Positions 7,647 through 14,476 of a stretch of DNA of 24,083 nt are shown here, piece by piece. Source of the DNA: Pseudomonadota bacterium. Its GTDB lineage: Bacteria > Pseudomonadota > Gammaproteobacteria > Burkholderiales > Thiobacillaceae. The stretch covers positions 1 through 24,083 of the forward strand of contig JAJXXS010000104.1 of assembly GCA_021780975.1 (NCBI GenBank), given 5' to 3'. The first letter of the stretch is position 1, and the number at the start of each line of letters is the position of its first letter. The notes beneath the pieces are model-generated. The model saw only the letters and a program-made list of their open reading frames with translations. It searched no databases and was not told the origin of the DNA. A program made the translations under genes and the position numbers.

Positions 7647-8234
7647 ATGCGCAGCGCACAGGTCTCCCGCAGCACTCTGGAAACGCAAATCACGGTGGCC
7701 ATCAATCTGGACGGCTCCGGCGTGGCACACTTGGATACGGGGGTGCCCTTCCTCGACCACATGCTCGACCAGGTTGCCCGCCATGGGCTCATCGATCTGG
7801 AGATCAGCGCCAAGGGCGACCTCCATATTGACGCGCACCATACGGTGGAGGACACGGGCATCACCTTCGGCCAGGCTTTTGCGCAGGCCCTGGGAGATAA
7901 GAAAGGCATACGCCGTTACGGGCATGCCTATGTGCCGCTGGACGAGGCGCTTTCCCGCGTGGTGCTCGATCTTTCCGGTCGTCCTGGTCTGGAATATCAC
8001 GTCGATTACACGCGTGCGCGCATCGGCGACTTCGACGTGGATCTGTTTTTGGAATTCTTTCGCGGCTTCGTCAACCACGCCGCGGTCACTCTGCATATCG
8101 ACAACCTGCGCGGCATCAATGCCCACCATCAGGCGGAAACGGTGTTCAAGGCCCTGGGGCGGGCCCTGCGCATGGCGGTGGAACTCGATCCGCGTATGGC
8201 AGGCCAGACCCCGTCCACCAAGGGGGCGTTGTGA
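7647..8234 (+). CDS. hisB: Imidazoleglycerol-phosphate dehydratase
   Basis: 195 residues, a monofunctional HisB without the phosphatase domain fused to it in enterobacteria, so histidinol-phosphate phosphatase must be encoded elsewhere. The family signatures FLDHMLDQVARHG, DAHHTVEDTGI and INAHHQAETVFKALGRAL supply the histidines of the manganese sites. The ATG at 7647 gives the normal N-terminus (MRSAQVSRSTLETQI) and follows AAGGT; an in-frame ATG at 7623 would add eight residues. Its stop overlaps the hisH start in GTGA. Confidence 0.96.
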   Translation: MRSAQVSRSTLETQITVAINLDGSGVAHLDTGVPFLDHMLDQVARHGLIDLEISAKGDLHIDAHHTVEDTGITFGQAFAQALGDKKGIRRYGHAYVPLDEALSRVVLDLSGRPGLEYHVDYTRARIGDFDVDLFLEFFRGFVNHAAVTLHIDNLRGINAHHQAETVFKALGRALRMAVELDPRMAGQTPSTKGAL

Positions 8235-8917
8235 GCGGTGTCGATGTCGCCGTGGTCGATTACGGCATGGGCAACCTGCGCTCCGTGCAGAAGGCCCTGG
8301 AATACGTTGCGCCGGCCCTTGCCGTGGCCGTGACGAGCGATCCGCAAACCATACTGGACGCGCAGCGCGTGGTGTTTCCGGGGCAGGGCGCGGCACCGGA
8401 TTGCATGCGCGAGATCACTGCGCGCGGGCTCGCCGACGTGATACGCGAGGCCGCCGCCAGCAAGCCCTTCCTCGGAATCTGCATGGGACTCCAGGTGCTC
8501 TACGAGCATAGCGAGGAAGGGGACACCAACTGCCTCGGGATTTTACCAGGCGAGGTGGTCCGGTTTCCGCGTGCCAATTTCACGGACGAGGCGGGTAACC
8601 GTCTCAAGGTTCCGCACATGGGCTGGAACGAGGTGCATCAGGTGGTGAGCCACCCGCTGTGGGAAGGCATCGAGGATGGCAGCCGCTTTTATTTCGTGCA
8701 CAGCTATTTTGTTCAGCCTTTCGCGCCGGATGTGGTGGCCGGTTTTTCCCACTACCCGTTTCCATTCACCTGCGTCGTCGCATCGGATAATATCTTCGCC
8801 GTGCAGTTTCACCCCGAGAAGAGCGCGCAGGCGGGCCTGAGGCTCCTGAGCAATTTCGTGACCTGGCAACCTTGCGCTGGGCAGGCCGCATGCAGCCCCG
8901 CCTTTTCCTGTTCCTAA
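8231..8917 (+). CDS. hisH: Imidazole glycerol phosphate synthase, glutaminase subunit
   Basis: 228 residues from a GTG overlapping the hisB stop by four bases. It is the class I glutamine amidotransferase that feeds ammonia to HisF. The catalytic triad is intact: C84 in FLGICMGLQ, and H194 and E196 in QFHPEKS. After the expected end (LLSNFVTWQ) the frame continues for 14 residues, PCAGQAACSPAFSCS, a Cys/Ser/Ala tail not usual for HisH; it may be a harmless extension. hisA begins 19 bases after the stop. Confidence 0.96.
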   Translation: MSGVDVAVVDYGMGNLRSVQKALEYVAPALAVAVTSDPQTILDAQRVVFPGQGAAPDCMREITARGLADVIREAAASKPFLGICMGLQVLYEHSEEGDTNCLGILPGEVVRFPRANFTDEAGNRLKVPHMGWNEVHQVVSHPLWEGIEDGSRFYFVHSYFVQPFAPDVVAGFSHYPFPFTCVVASDNIFAVQFHPEKSAQAGLRLLSNFVTWQPCAGQAACSPAFSCS

Positions 8918-8935
8918 TAAATCAGTCGCACTGCC

Positions 8936-9691
8936 ATGCTTATCATTCCCGCCATTGATCTCAAAGACGGCCACTGCGTGCGCCTGAAGCAGGGCGAAAT
9001 GGATTCGGCCACCATATATTCCGAGGATCCGGCCAAACAGGCCCGCCAATGGCTGGAGCAGGGCGCGCGGCGTCTGCATCTGGTCGATCTCAATGGTGCC
9101 TTTGCTGGCAAGCCGGTGAACGAGAAGGCGATCCAGGGCATCGTCGAGGCTGTGGGTGACGCCATTCCCGTGCAACTTGGGGGCGGCATTCGCGATTTGG
9201 CGACAGTTGAGCGCTATCTGGATGACGGCATCCGTTACGTCATCATCGGCACCGCTGCGGTGAAGAACCCGGGATTTCTGCATGAAGCCTGCGACGCTTT
9301 CCCCGGTCATATCATCGTCGGCCTTGATGCAAGGGACGGTAAGGTGGCGACTGACGGCTGGTCGAAAATCACAGGCCATGATGTCGTCGATCTTGCCAAG
9401 CGCTTCGAGGACTATGGCGTCGAATCGGTGATCTACACCGACATTGGTCGCGACGGCATGCTCAGCGGCGTCAACATCGAAGCCACAGTCCGCCTTGCCA
9501 GGGCACTCACCATCCCGGTCATCGCAAGCGGCGGCCTGACCGATCTCGAAGACGTGAAGAATCTTTGCGCCGTGGCCCATGAGGGCATCATGGGTGCAAT
9601 CACCGGCCGCGCCATATACCAGGGGACGCTGGATTTTGGCGAGGCGCAGAGGCTCGCCGACACGATGGCCGGCGCGGTGTACGGTTCCTGA
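8936..9691 (+). CDS. hisA: ProFAR isomerase (phosphoribosylformimino-AICAR-P isomerase)
   Basis: 251 residues, a TIM barrel with the two-fold phosphate-binding pattern. The acid/base aspartates are D8 (IIPAIDLKDG) and D131 (VGLDARDG). QLGGGIRD and IASGGLTDLED are the phosphate-binding loops. It opens the ring of ProFAR to PRFAR in histidine synthesis. The Shine-Dalgarno is weak. It ends one base before the hisF start. Confidence 0.97.
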   Translation: MLIIPAIDLKDGHCVRLKQGEMDSATIYSEDPAKQARQWLEQGARRLHLVDLNGAFAGKPVNEKAIQGIVEAVGDAIPVQLGGGIRDLATVERYLDDGIRYVIIGTAAVKNPGFLHEACDAFPGHIIVGLDARDGKVATDGWSKITGHDVVDLAKRFEDYGVESVIYTDIGRDGMLSGVNIEATVRLARALTIPVIASGGLTDLEDVKNLCAVAHEGIMGAITGRAIYQGTLDFGEAQRLADTMAGAVYGS

Positions 9692-9692
9692 C

Positions 9693-10451
9693 ATGGGGCT
9701 TGCCAAGCGCATCATTCCCTGCCTGGATGTGACGGCAGGGCGAGTGGTAAAGGGAGTCAATTTCGTCGAACTCAAGGATGCCGGCGATCCGGTGGAGATC
9801 GCTCGCCGCTATGACCGGGAAGGTGCGGATGAGCTGACCTTTCTCGACATCACTGCCAGCTCCGATGAGCGCGACATCATTTTGCATATCATCGAGGCGG
9901 TGGCGGAGCAGGTGTTCATTCCCCTGACCGTGGGAGGCGGGGTGCGCCAGGTCGAGGACGTGCGGCGGCTGCTCAACGCCGGTGCGGACAAGATTTCCAT
10001 CAACACTGCAGCGGTCGTGAACCCGCAACTCGTGCAAGAAGCCGCGGACCGCTATGGTTCCCAATGCATCGTCGTGGCCATAGACGCCAAACGGGTGGGC
10101 TCGGGGTGGGAAGTGTTCACCCATGGAGGACGCAAGCCTACCGGTCTCGATGCGCAGGAATGGGCCGCGAAGATGCAGCAGCTCGGGGCAGGGGAGTTGC
10201 TCCTGACCTCCATGGATCGAGATGGAACCAAAAGCGGCTTTGATCTGGAGCTGACGCGCGCCATTTCGGATGCGGTCGATATCCCCATCATCGCCAGCGG
10301 CGGGGTGGGCAACCTCCAGCATCTGGTAGATGGTGTCAAGGTGGGCCATGCCGATGCCGTCCTGGCGGCGAGCATTTTCCATTTTGGCGAATACACACTC
10401 GGGGAGGCCAAGGAGTACATGCGCCGCCAAGGTGTGGAGGTGCGCTTGTGA
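9693..10451 (+). CDS. hisF: Imidazole glycerol phosphate synthase, cyclase subunit
   Basis: 252 residues. The N-terminus LAKRIIPCLDVTAGRVVKGV is the HisF signature, with catalytic D12 and D131 (AIDAKRVG). It receives ammonia from HisH through the barrel and makes imidazole glycerol phosphate and AICAR. The open frame extends upstream inside hisA, but the ATG at 9693 fits the family exactly. The stop precedes hisI by 34 bases, one of the largest gaps in this cluster. Confidence 0.97.
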   Translation: MGLAKRIIPCLDVTAGRVVKGVNFVELKDAGDPVEIARRYDREGADELTFLDITASSDERDIILHIIEAVAEQVFIPLTVGGGVRQVEDVRRLLNAGADKISINTAAVVNPQLVQEAADRYGSQCIVVAIDAKRVGSGWEVFTHGGRKPTGLDAQEWAAKMQQLGAGELLLTSMDRDGTKSGFDLELTRAISDAVDIPIIASGGVGNLQHLVDGVKVGHADAVLAASIFHFGEYTLGEAKEYMRRQGVEVRL

Positions 10452-10485
10452 GCAGGCGTTTCTCTCGGGTTACGGAGGTCTGCCC

Positions 10486-10878
10486 ATGGAGCCGCGCGTG
10501 AACTGGCTTGCCGAGGTGAAGTGGAATGATCAAGGCCTTGTGCCCGCCATTGCCCAGGACGCGGAGACTGGGGAGATTCTCATGGTGGCGTGGATGAATC
10601 GCGACGCTCTGGCCGAAACCGCCGCCACCCGTCGTGGGGTTTACTGGTCCCGCTCGCGCAACAAGCTCTGGCGCAAGGGCGAGGAATCAGGCCATGTCCA
10701 GGAAGTGAGGGAAATCCGCCTGGATTGCGATGCTGACGTGATCCTGCTCAAGGTGAACCAGGTCGGCGGCATCGCCTGCCATACCGGGCGGCGCTCCTGT
10801 TTTTTCCGCGTCCTGGAGGGAGAGCAATGGAAGACGGTGGCGCCGATACTCAAAGATCCCGGGACCATCTACAAATGA
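10486..10878 (+). CDS. hisI: Phosphoribosyl-AMP cyclohydrolase
   Basis: 130 residues, a stand-alone HisI rather than the HisIE fusion of enterobacteria. It opens the adenine ring of PR-AMP. Metal-binding motif DCDADVILLKVNQ and the zinc motif ACHTGRRSCFF are present. The start at 10486 follows a TACGGAGG ribosome site and gives the expected N-terminus (NWLAEVKWNDQGLVPAIAQD). The stop overlaps the hisE start as ATGA. Confidence 0.97.
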   Translation: MEPRVNWLAEVKWNDQGLVPAIAQDAETGEILMVAWMNRDALAETAATRRGVYWSRSRNKLWRKGEESGHVQEVREIRLDCDADVILLKVNQVGGIACHTGRRSCFFRVLEGEQWKTVAPILKDPGTIYK

Positions 10879-11192
10879 GCGCAGATATCCTGGCCCGGCT
10901 GGCGGCCACCCTGGAAGCCCGAAAGGGTGGCGACCCTGCGGCGTCTTACGTGGCAAGGCTCTACGCCAAGGGGCTGGACGCCATCCTCAAGAAAATCGGC
11001 GAGGAGGCTACGGAAACCGTGATGGCGGCAAAGGACGGGCAGGCGGAAAAAATCATCTACGAAGTCGCGGATTTGTGGTTTCATACCTTGGTGCTGCTCG
11101 CGCATGAAGGGCTGCACCCCGACCAGGTGTTGGCTGAACTGGCTCGTCGCGAGGGGGTCTCAGGTATTACGGAAAAGGCGAACCGGCCATGA
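10875..11192 (+). CDS. hisE: Phosphoribosyl-ATP pyrophosphatase
   Basis: 105 residues, all-alpha MazG-like fold. The motif KKIGEEATETVMAAKDG and EVADLWFHTLVLL provide the acidic magnesium ligands. It removes pyrophosphate from PR-ATP, step two of the pathway. An in-frame ATG at 10827 inside hisI would add 16 residues, but the overlap start at 10875 matches the family. Four-base ATGA overlaps join it to hisI in front and to the HIT gene behind. Confidence 0.96.
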   Translation: MSADILARLAATLEARKGGDPAASYVARLYAKGLDAILKKIGEEATETVMAAKDGQAEKIIYEVADLWFHTLVLLAHEGLHPDQVLAELARREGVSGITEKANRP

Positions 11193-11524
11193 AGGACTGC
11201 ATATTCTGCCGCATAGTGGCGGGCGAGTTGCCCTGCCGCAAGGTGTACGAGGACGATGAAATACTCGCTTTCCATGACATCCATCCCATGGCGCGGGTGC
11301 ACTTCATGATGATTCCCAAAATCCATGTGGAAAGCCTGGAGGCCGCCGGAGCGGAACACCAGGCGCTGCTGGGGCGCATCCTGCTGCTGGCGCCGAGGCT
11401 GGCCCGGGAGCAGGGATTGACCCGCGGCTTTCGTACCCTGATTCGTACCGGTCCGGAGGGTGGTCAGGAAGTGCAGCACATACACGTGCATATCTATGGC
11501 GGCGGCGAGCCGTCTAGCCGTTGA
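11189..11524 (+). CDS. HIT-family (HinT-like) purine nucleotide phosphoramidase
   Basis: 111 residues. It starts CIFCRIVAGELPCRKVYEDD, and carries the histidine triad HIHVHIYGG (H97, H99, H101), with His99 expected to be the nucleophile. HinT proteins hydrolyse AMP-lysine or AMP-phosphoramidates; the physiological substrate in bacteria is unsettled. It overlaps hisE by four bases and is followed 21 bases later by tatA; hisE-HIT-tatABC is a familiar order in betaproteobacteria, so this is not evidence for a role in histidine synthesis. Confidence 0.93.
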   Translation: MKDCIFCRIVAGELPCRKVYEDDEILAFHDIHPMARVHFMMIPKIHVESLEAAGAEHQALLGRILLLAPRLAREQGLTRGFRTLIRTGPEGGQEVQHIHVHIYGGGEPSSR

Positions 11525-11545
11525 CTTTATTGGAGGTAGGGCATC

Positions 11546-11758
11546 ATGGGAAGCTTCAGCATTTGGCATTGGCTCATCGTTTTGATTATTGTTTTGCTGA
11601 TTTTTGGCACCAAGAAGCTCAAGAACATCGGCTCCGATCTAGGCGGTGCGGTGAAGAATTTCAAGGAAGCCATGAAAGACGAGAACGCCAAGCTTCCCGA
11701 TGCAGGGAAGACAGGGCAGACGTATGACGCCGAGGTCAAGGACAAACAGGAGTCCTGA
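11546..11758 (+). CDS. tatA: Twin-arginine translocase subunit TatA
   Basis: 70 residues: an N-terminal membrane helix (WHWLIVLIIVLLIFG), the hinge FGTKKL, an amphipathic helix (KNIGSDLGGAVKNFKEAMKD) and a short polar tail. It oligomerises to form the passage for folded proteins in the inner membrane. A good GGAGGT ribosome site lies about ten bases upstream. Confidence 0.96.
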   Translation: MGSFSIWHWLIVLIIVLLIFGTKKLKNIGSDLGGAVKNFKEAMKDENAKLPDAGKTGQTYDAEVKDKQES

Positions 11759-11788
11759 GCCGGATTTCCGCTCGCTTTCCCATCTCCC

Positions 11789-12196
11789 ATGTTCGACATC
11801 GGTTTCTCGGAACTTGTGCTCATAGCCGTGGTGGCTCTTGTTGTCATCGGGCCTGAGCGCCTGCCCAAGGTGGCACGCACGGCCGGTCATCTGTTCGCGC
11901 GCTTCAATCGCTATGTGTCGCAGGTCAAGGCGGACATCAGCCGCGAGATGGAACTGGAGGAATTGCGCAAGACCGGGCAGCAGTTCAAGGAATCCGTTGA
12001 AGACGTGGGCAAGAATGTTGAAGAACATTCGCGCGAGACAGATTACGTGATCCGTGAGGAAGTCGGCCACGCAGAAAAGACCGTCGCTGACGCATTGGGC
12101 CACGATGCCCCAGGCCACCCCTCCGATGCTTTGAGCTCCCCGCCCTCGGCTGAACCACTCACGACCAACAAGCCCGCGCAGCCGCTCCATGAGTGA
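11789..12196 (+). CDS. tatB: Twin-arginine translocase subunit TatB
   Basis: 135 residues beginning MFDIGFSELVLIAVVALVVIGPERLPKVART, the TatB signature with the conserved Glu in the membrane helix, then a long charged amphipathic helix and an unstructured Pro/Ser-rich end. With TatC it forms the receptor for twin-arginine signal peptides. The 30 bases before the start (CGCTTTCCCATCTCCC) hold no Shine-Dalgarno, unlike tatA. The last eight bases overlap tatC. Confidence 0.95.
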   Translation: MFDIGFSELVLIAVVALVVIGPERLPKVARTAGHLFARFNRYVSQVKADISREMELEELRKTGQQFKESVEDVGKNVEEHSRETDYVIREEVGHAEKTVADALGHDAPGHPSDALSSPPSAEPLTTNKPAQPLHE

Positions 12197-13022
12197 CGCG
12201 GAAGACTCTCTGCAGGACACGTTTATTTCCCATCTCATCGAGCTGCGGGACAGGCTCCTGCGCTCCCTCATCGCCGTCGTGGTGGTGTTTCTTGGCCTCT
12301 TTCATTGGGCGCGGCAAATCTACGAAATGCTGGCCAAGCCGCTGCTGGTGGCCCTTCCCAAGGGCGGCCAGATGATCGCCACGGAGGTGACGACCCCTTT
12401 CCTCGTGCCGGTGAAAGTCACTCTCATGGTGGCTTTTCTGATCAGTCTGCCCTACGTGCTTTACCAGATCTGGGCTTTTGTCGCACCCGGTCTGTATCGC
12501 CACGAAAAGCGCCTCGCTTTGCCGCTCGTCATGGCCAGTGTGGCGCTGTTCTTCCTGGGCATGAGCTTCGCCTACTTCCTGGTCATGCCACTGGTATTCC
12601 ACTTCATTGTCAGCTTCGCGCCCGCGGGCGTGGCGGTCATGACCGACATCGGCAAGTACCTGAGCTTCGTGCTGACGCTTTTCCTCGCCTTCGGCACGAC
12701 TTTCGAGGTGCCGATTGTCGTCATCGTGCTGGTCAAGATGGGAGTGGTCTCGGTGCAGAAACTGCGCGAGATCCGTCCCTACGTCATCGTCGGATGCTTC
12801 GTCGTTGGCGCGATCTTTACCCCGCCCGACATGCTCTCGCAGACGATGCTTGCGGTGCCACTCTGGCTGCTATACGAAGTGGGCGTTCTGGTGGCGGCTT
12901 TCATGACGCGACCGCGCGCCGACGCGGTGGACGAAGAAGCATATCGACCGATGACCAACGAAGAGATGGATCGCGAACTGGATCGCATAGAAGAAGAAAA
13001 TCGGGATCTCCCCAAGTCCTGA
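12189..13022 (+). CDS. tatC: Twin-arginine translocase subunit TatC
   Basis: 277 residues with six membrane spans. The N-terminal FISHLIELRDRLLRS and the first-loop stretch ending in TPFLVPVKVTLMVAFLIS carry the conserved signal-peptide-binding residues. The C-terminal cytoplasmic tail is longer than in E. coli TatC and acidic (NEEMDRELDRIEEENRDLPKS). It overlaps tatB by eight bases. No clear terminator follows; the amtB leader begins directly. Confidence 0.96.
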   Translation: MSDAEDSLQDTFISHLIELRDRLLRSLIAVVVVFLGLFHWARQIYEMLAKPLLVALPKGGQMIATEVTTPFLVPVKVTLMVAFLISLPYVLYQIWAFVAPGLYRHEKRLALPLVMASVALFFLGMSFAYFLVMPLVFHFIVSFAPAGVAVMTDIGKYLSFVLTLFLAFGTTFEVPIVVIVLVKMGVVSVQKLREIRPYVIVGCFVVGAIFTPPDMLSQTMLAVPLWLLYEVGVLVAAFMTRPRADAVDEEAYRPMTNEEMDRELDRIEEENRDLPKS

Positions 13023-13062
13023 CTGTCAACGCCGCGAAAATGGGCGCCAAGCCCGGAGTGCC

Positions 13063-13077
13063 GCACCATATAAGTGC
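13063..13077. promoter_or_regulatory. NtrC-like inverted repeat, distal site (amtB upstream region)
   Basis: GCAC-CATATAA-GTGC matches the GCAC-N7-GTGC core of NtrC enhancer sites. It lies 130 bases before the amtB start, a typical enhancer distance for a sigma-54 gene. The inner bases do not follow the consensus CN5G, so affinity is uncertain. Confidence 0.4.
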
Positions 13078-13147
13078 TTAATATCCTGTTAAAGGCACTC
13101 AAATAGTTCATCTTGCTCAGCCATTTTATCTAACTCATTGATTTTTA

Positions 13148-13166
13148 ATGCACGAAAATCGTGCAT
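13148..13166. promoter_or_regulatory. Perfect inverted repeat, NtrC-like proximal site of amtB
   Basis: ATGCACGA-AAA-TCGTGCAT: eight-base arms, three-base centre, containing TGCAC-N7-GTGCA. It is the second GCAC-N7-GTGC in this leader. Its right arm runs into GTGCATG-AAAT-TTGC (13161-13175), which resembles a sigma-54 -24/-12 element (consensus TGGCAYG-N4-TTGC) but has TG in place of the GG doublet. If both are real, the activator site overlaps the promoter, which would repress rather than activate. Confidence 0.45.
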
Positions 13167-13206
13167 GAAATTTGCTTCTCCTGGGGCTCGTTTCAAGGAG
13201 CGATCA

Positions 13207-14409
13207 ATGGATGTTCTAAAAAATGGCACGGATGTTTTCTTTATTCTCATGGGCGCAGTCATGGTGCTGGCGATGCACGCCGGCTTCGCCTTTCTTGAGC
13301 TCGGAACCGTACGGCAGAAAAACCAGGTCAATGCCTTGGTGAAGATCCTCTCGGATTTCTCTGCTTCGACCATTGCCTACTTTTTCATCGGCTACACCCT
13401 GGCTTATGGGGTCAGCTTCTATCATGGTGCCGCCGCGCTCATGGATCATTCCGGGCACGAGCTGGTACGCTTCTTTTTTCTGCTGACGTTCGCGGCGGCC
13501 ATCCCGGCCATCGTCTCAGGCGGCATTGCGGAGCGCGCGAAGTTCACGCCGCAACTGGCGGCCACTTTTGTTCTGGTGGGTTTCGTCTACCCTTTTTTTG
13601 AGGGTATCGCCTGGAACGATCATTTTGGCATCCAGGACTGGCTGACGCGCCACTTCGGTGCCCCGTTCCACGATTTTGCCGGATCGGTGGTGGTGCATGC
13701 CGTAGGCGGCTGGATCGCGCTGGCTGCTGTGCTTCTCCTGGGCCCGCGCCGGGGGCGCTATCGCAAGGACGGAATGGTGGCGGCACACCCGCCTTCCAGC
13801 ATCCCGTTCCTTGCGCTGGGAGCCTGGATACTGATCGTGGGTTGGTTCGGCTTCAATGTCATGTCGGCACAGACCATCGACAAGATTTCCGGTCTGGTGG
13901 CAGTCAATTCCCTCATGGCCCTCGTGGGCGGTACGCTCGCGGCGCTCGTGGCGGGACGCAATGACCCGGGTTTTGTGCACAACGGCCCGCTGGCCGGCCT
14001 GGTCGCAATCTGCGCCGGTTCGGACGTCATGCACCCGATTGGCGCCCTGGTGACGGGGGTCATAGCAGGTTTGCTGTTCGTATGGATGTTCACCTTCACG
14101 CAAAACCGCCTGAAGATCGATGATGTCCTGGGAGTATGGCCGCTCCATGGATTGTGCGGCGTGTGGGGGGGCATCGCCGCGGGCATCTTCGGCAGCACAG
14201 CCCTAGGAGGGATGGGGGGCGTGAGTCTCATCTCCCAGCTGCTGGGTACCCTGCTCGGCGTGGTGATCGCGTTTGCCGGCGGCTTGGCGGTGTACGGCGC
14301 GCTGAAGGCCTGGGTGGGGATACGCCTGGACGCGGAGGCAGAGTTCAACGGCGCGGACTTGTCCCTGCATCGCATTTCCGCGACACCCGAGGGCGAAACC
14401 AGCAAGTGA
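13207..14409 (+). CDS. amtB: Amt-family ammonium transporter
   Basis: 400 residues with about eleven membrane spans. The frame extends upstream to 13138, but the ATG at 13207 follows AAGGAGC and starts just before the first helix; no cleavable signal peptide is present, unlike E. coli AmtB. Twin pore histidines are H164 (DFAGSVVVHAVGG) and H314 (WPLHGLCGVWGG); the Phe-gate region WFGFN and the periplasmic Trp (EGIAWND) are also visible. The FLELGTVRQKNQVNALVKI region differs from the E. coli type. The short tail GIRLDAEAEFNGADLSLH is the PII-interacting segment, yet no glnK neighbours it. Nitrogen control is suggested by the inverted repeats upstream. Confidence 0.93.
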   Translation: MDVLKNGTDVFFILMGAVMVLAMHAGFAFLELGTVRQKNQVNALVKILSDFSASTIAYFFIGYTLAYGVSFYHGAAALMDHSGHELVRFFFLLTFAAAIPAIVSGGIAERAKFTPQLAATFVLVGFVYPFFEGIAWNDHFGIQDWLTRHFGAPFHDFAGSVVVHAVGGWIALAAVLLLGPRRGRYRKDGMVAAHPPSSIPFLALGAWILIVGWFGFNVMSAQTIDKISGLVAVNSLMALVGGTLAALVAGRNDPGFVHNGPLAGLVAICAGSDVMHPIGALVTGVIAGLLFVWMFTFTQNRLKIDDVLGVWPLHGLCGVWGGIAAGIFGSTALGGMGGVSLISQLLGTLLGVVIAFAGGLAVYGALKAWVGIRLDAEAEFNGADLSLHRISATPEGETSK

Positions 14410-14452
14410 ATGTTGTGTAGGCGCTGGAAGGGTCGGGCGATGGCAGGCGGGG

Positions 14453-14458
14453 TAAAAT
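14453..14458 (+). promoter_or_regulatory. Candidate -10 box of dnaE
   Basis: TAAAAT 19 bases before the dnaE ATG, followed by an AAGGA ribosome site. No convincing -35 is seen at the right distance. Confidence 0.3.
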
Positions 14459-14476
14459 TGCGGCAAGGAAACCCCC

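Noticed and set aside
8543..9775. 410-codon minus-strand frame opposite hisH-hisA-hisF
   Set aside because: It is the antisense of three well-supported his genes in a G+C-rich genome and shows no family motif.
13073..13099. AGTGC-TTAA ... TTAA-AG-GCACT hairpin as terminator of the tat operon
   Set aside because: Broken by a bulge, A/T-rich inner stem and no T run after it; it also overlaps the NtrC-like repeat.
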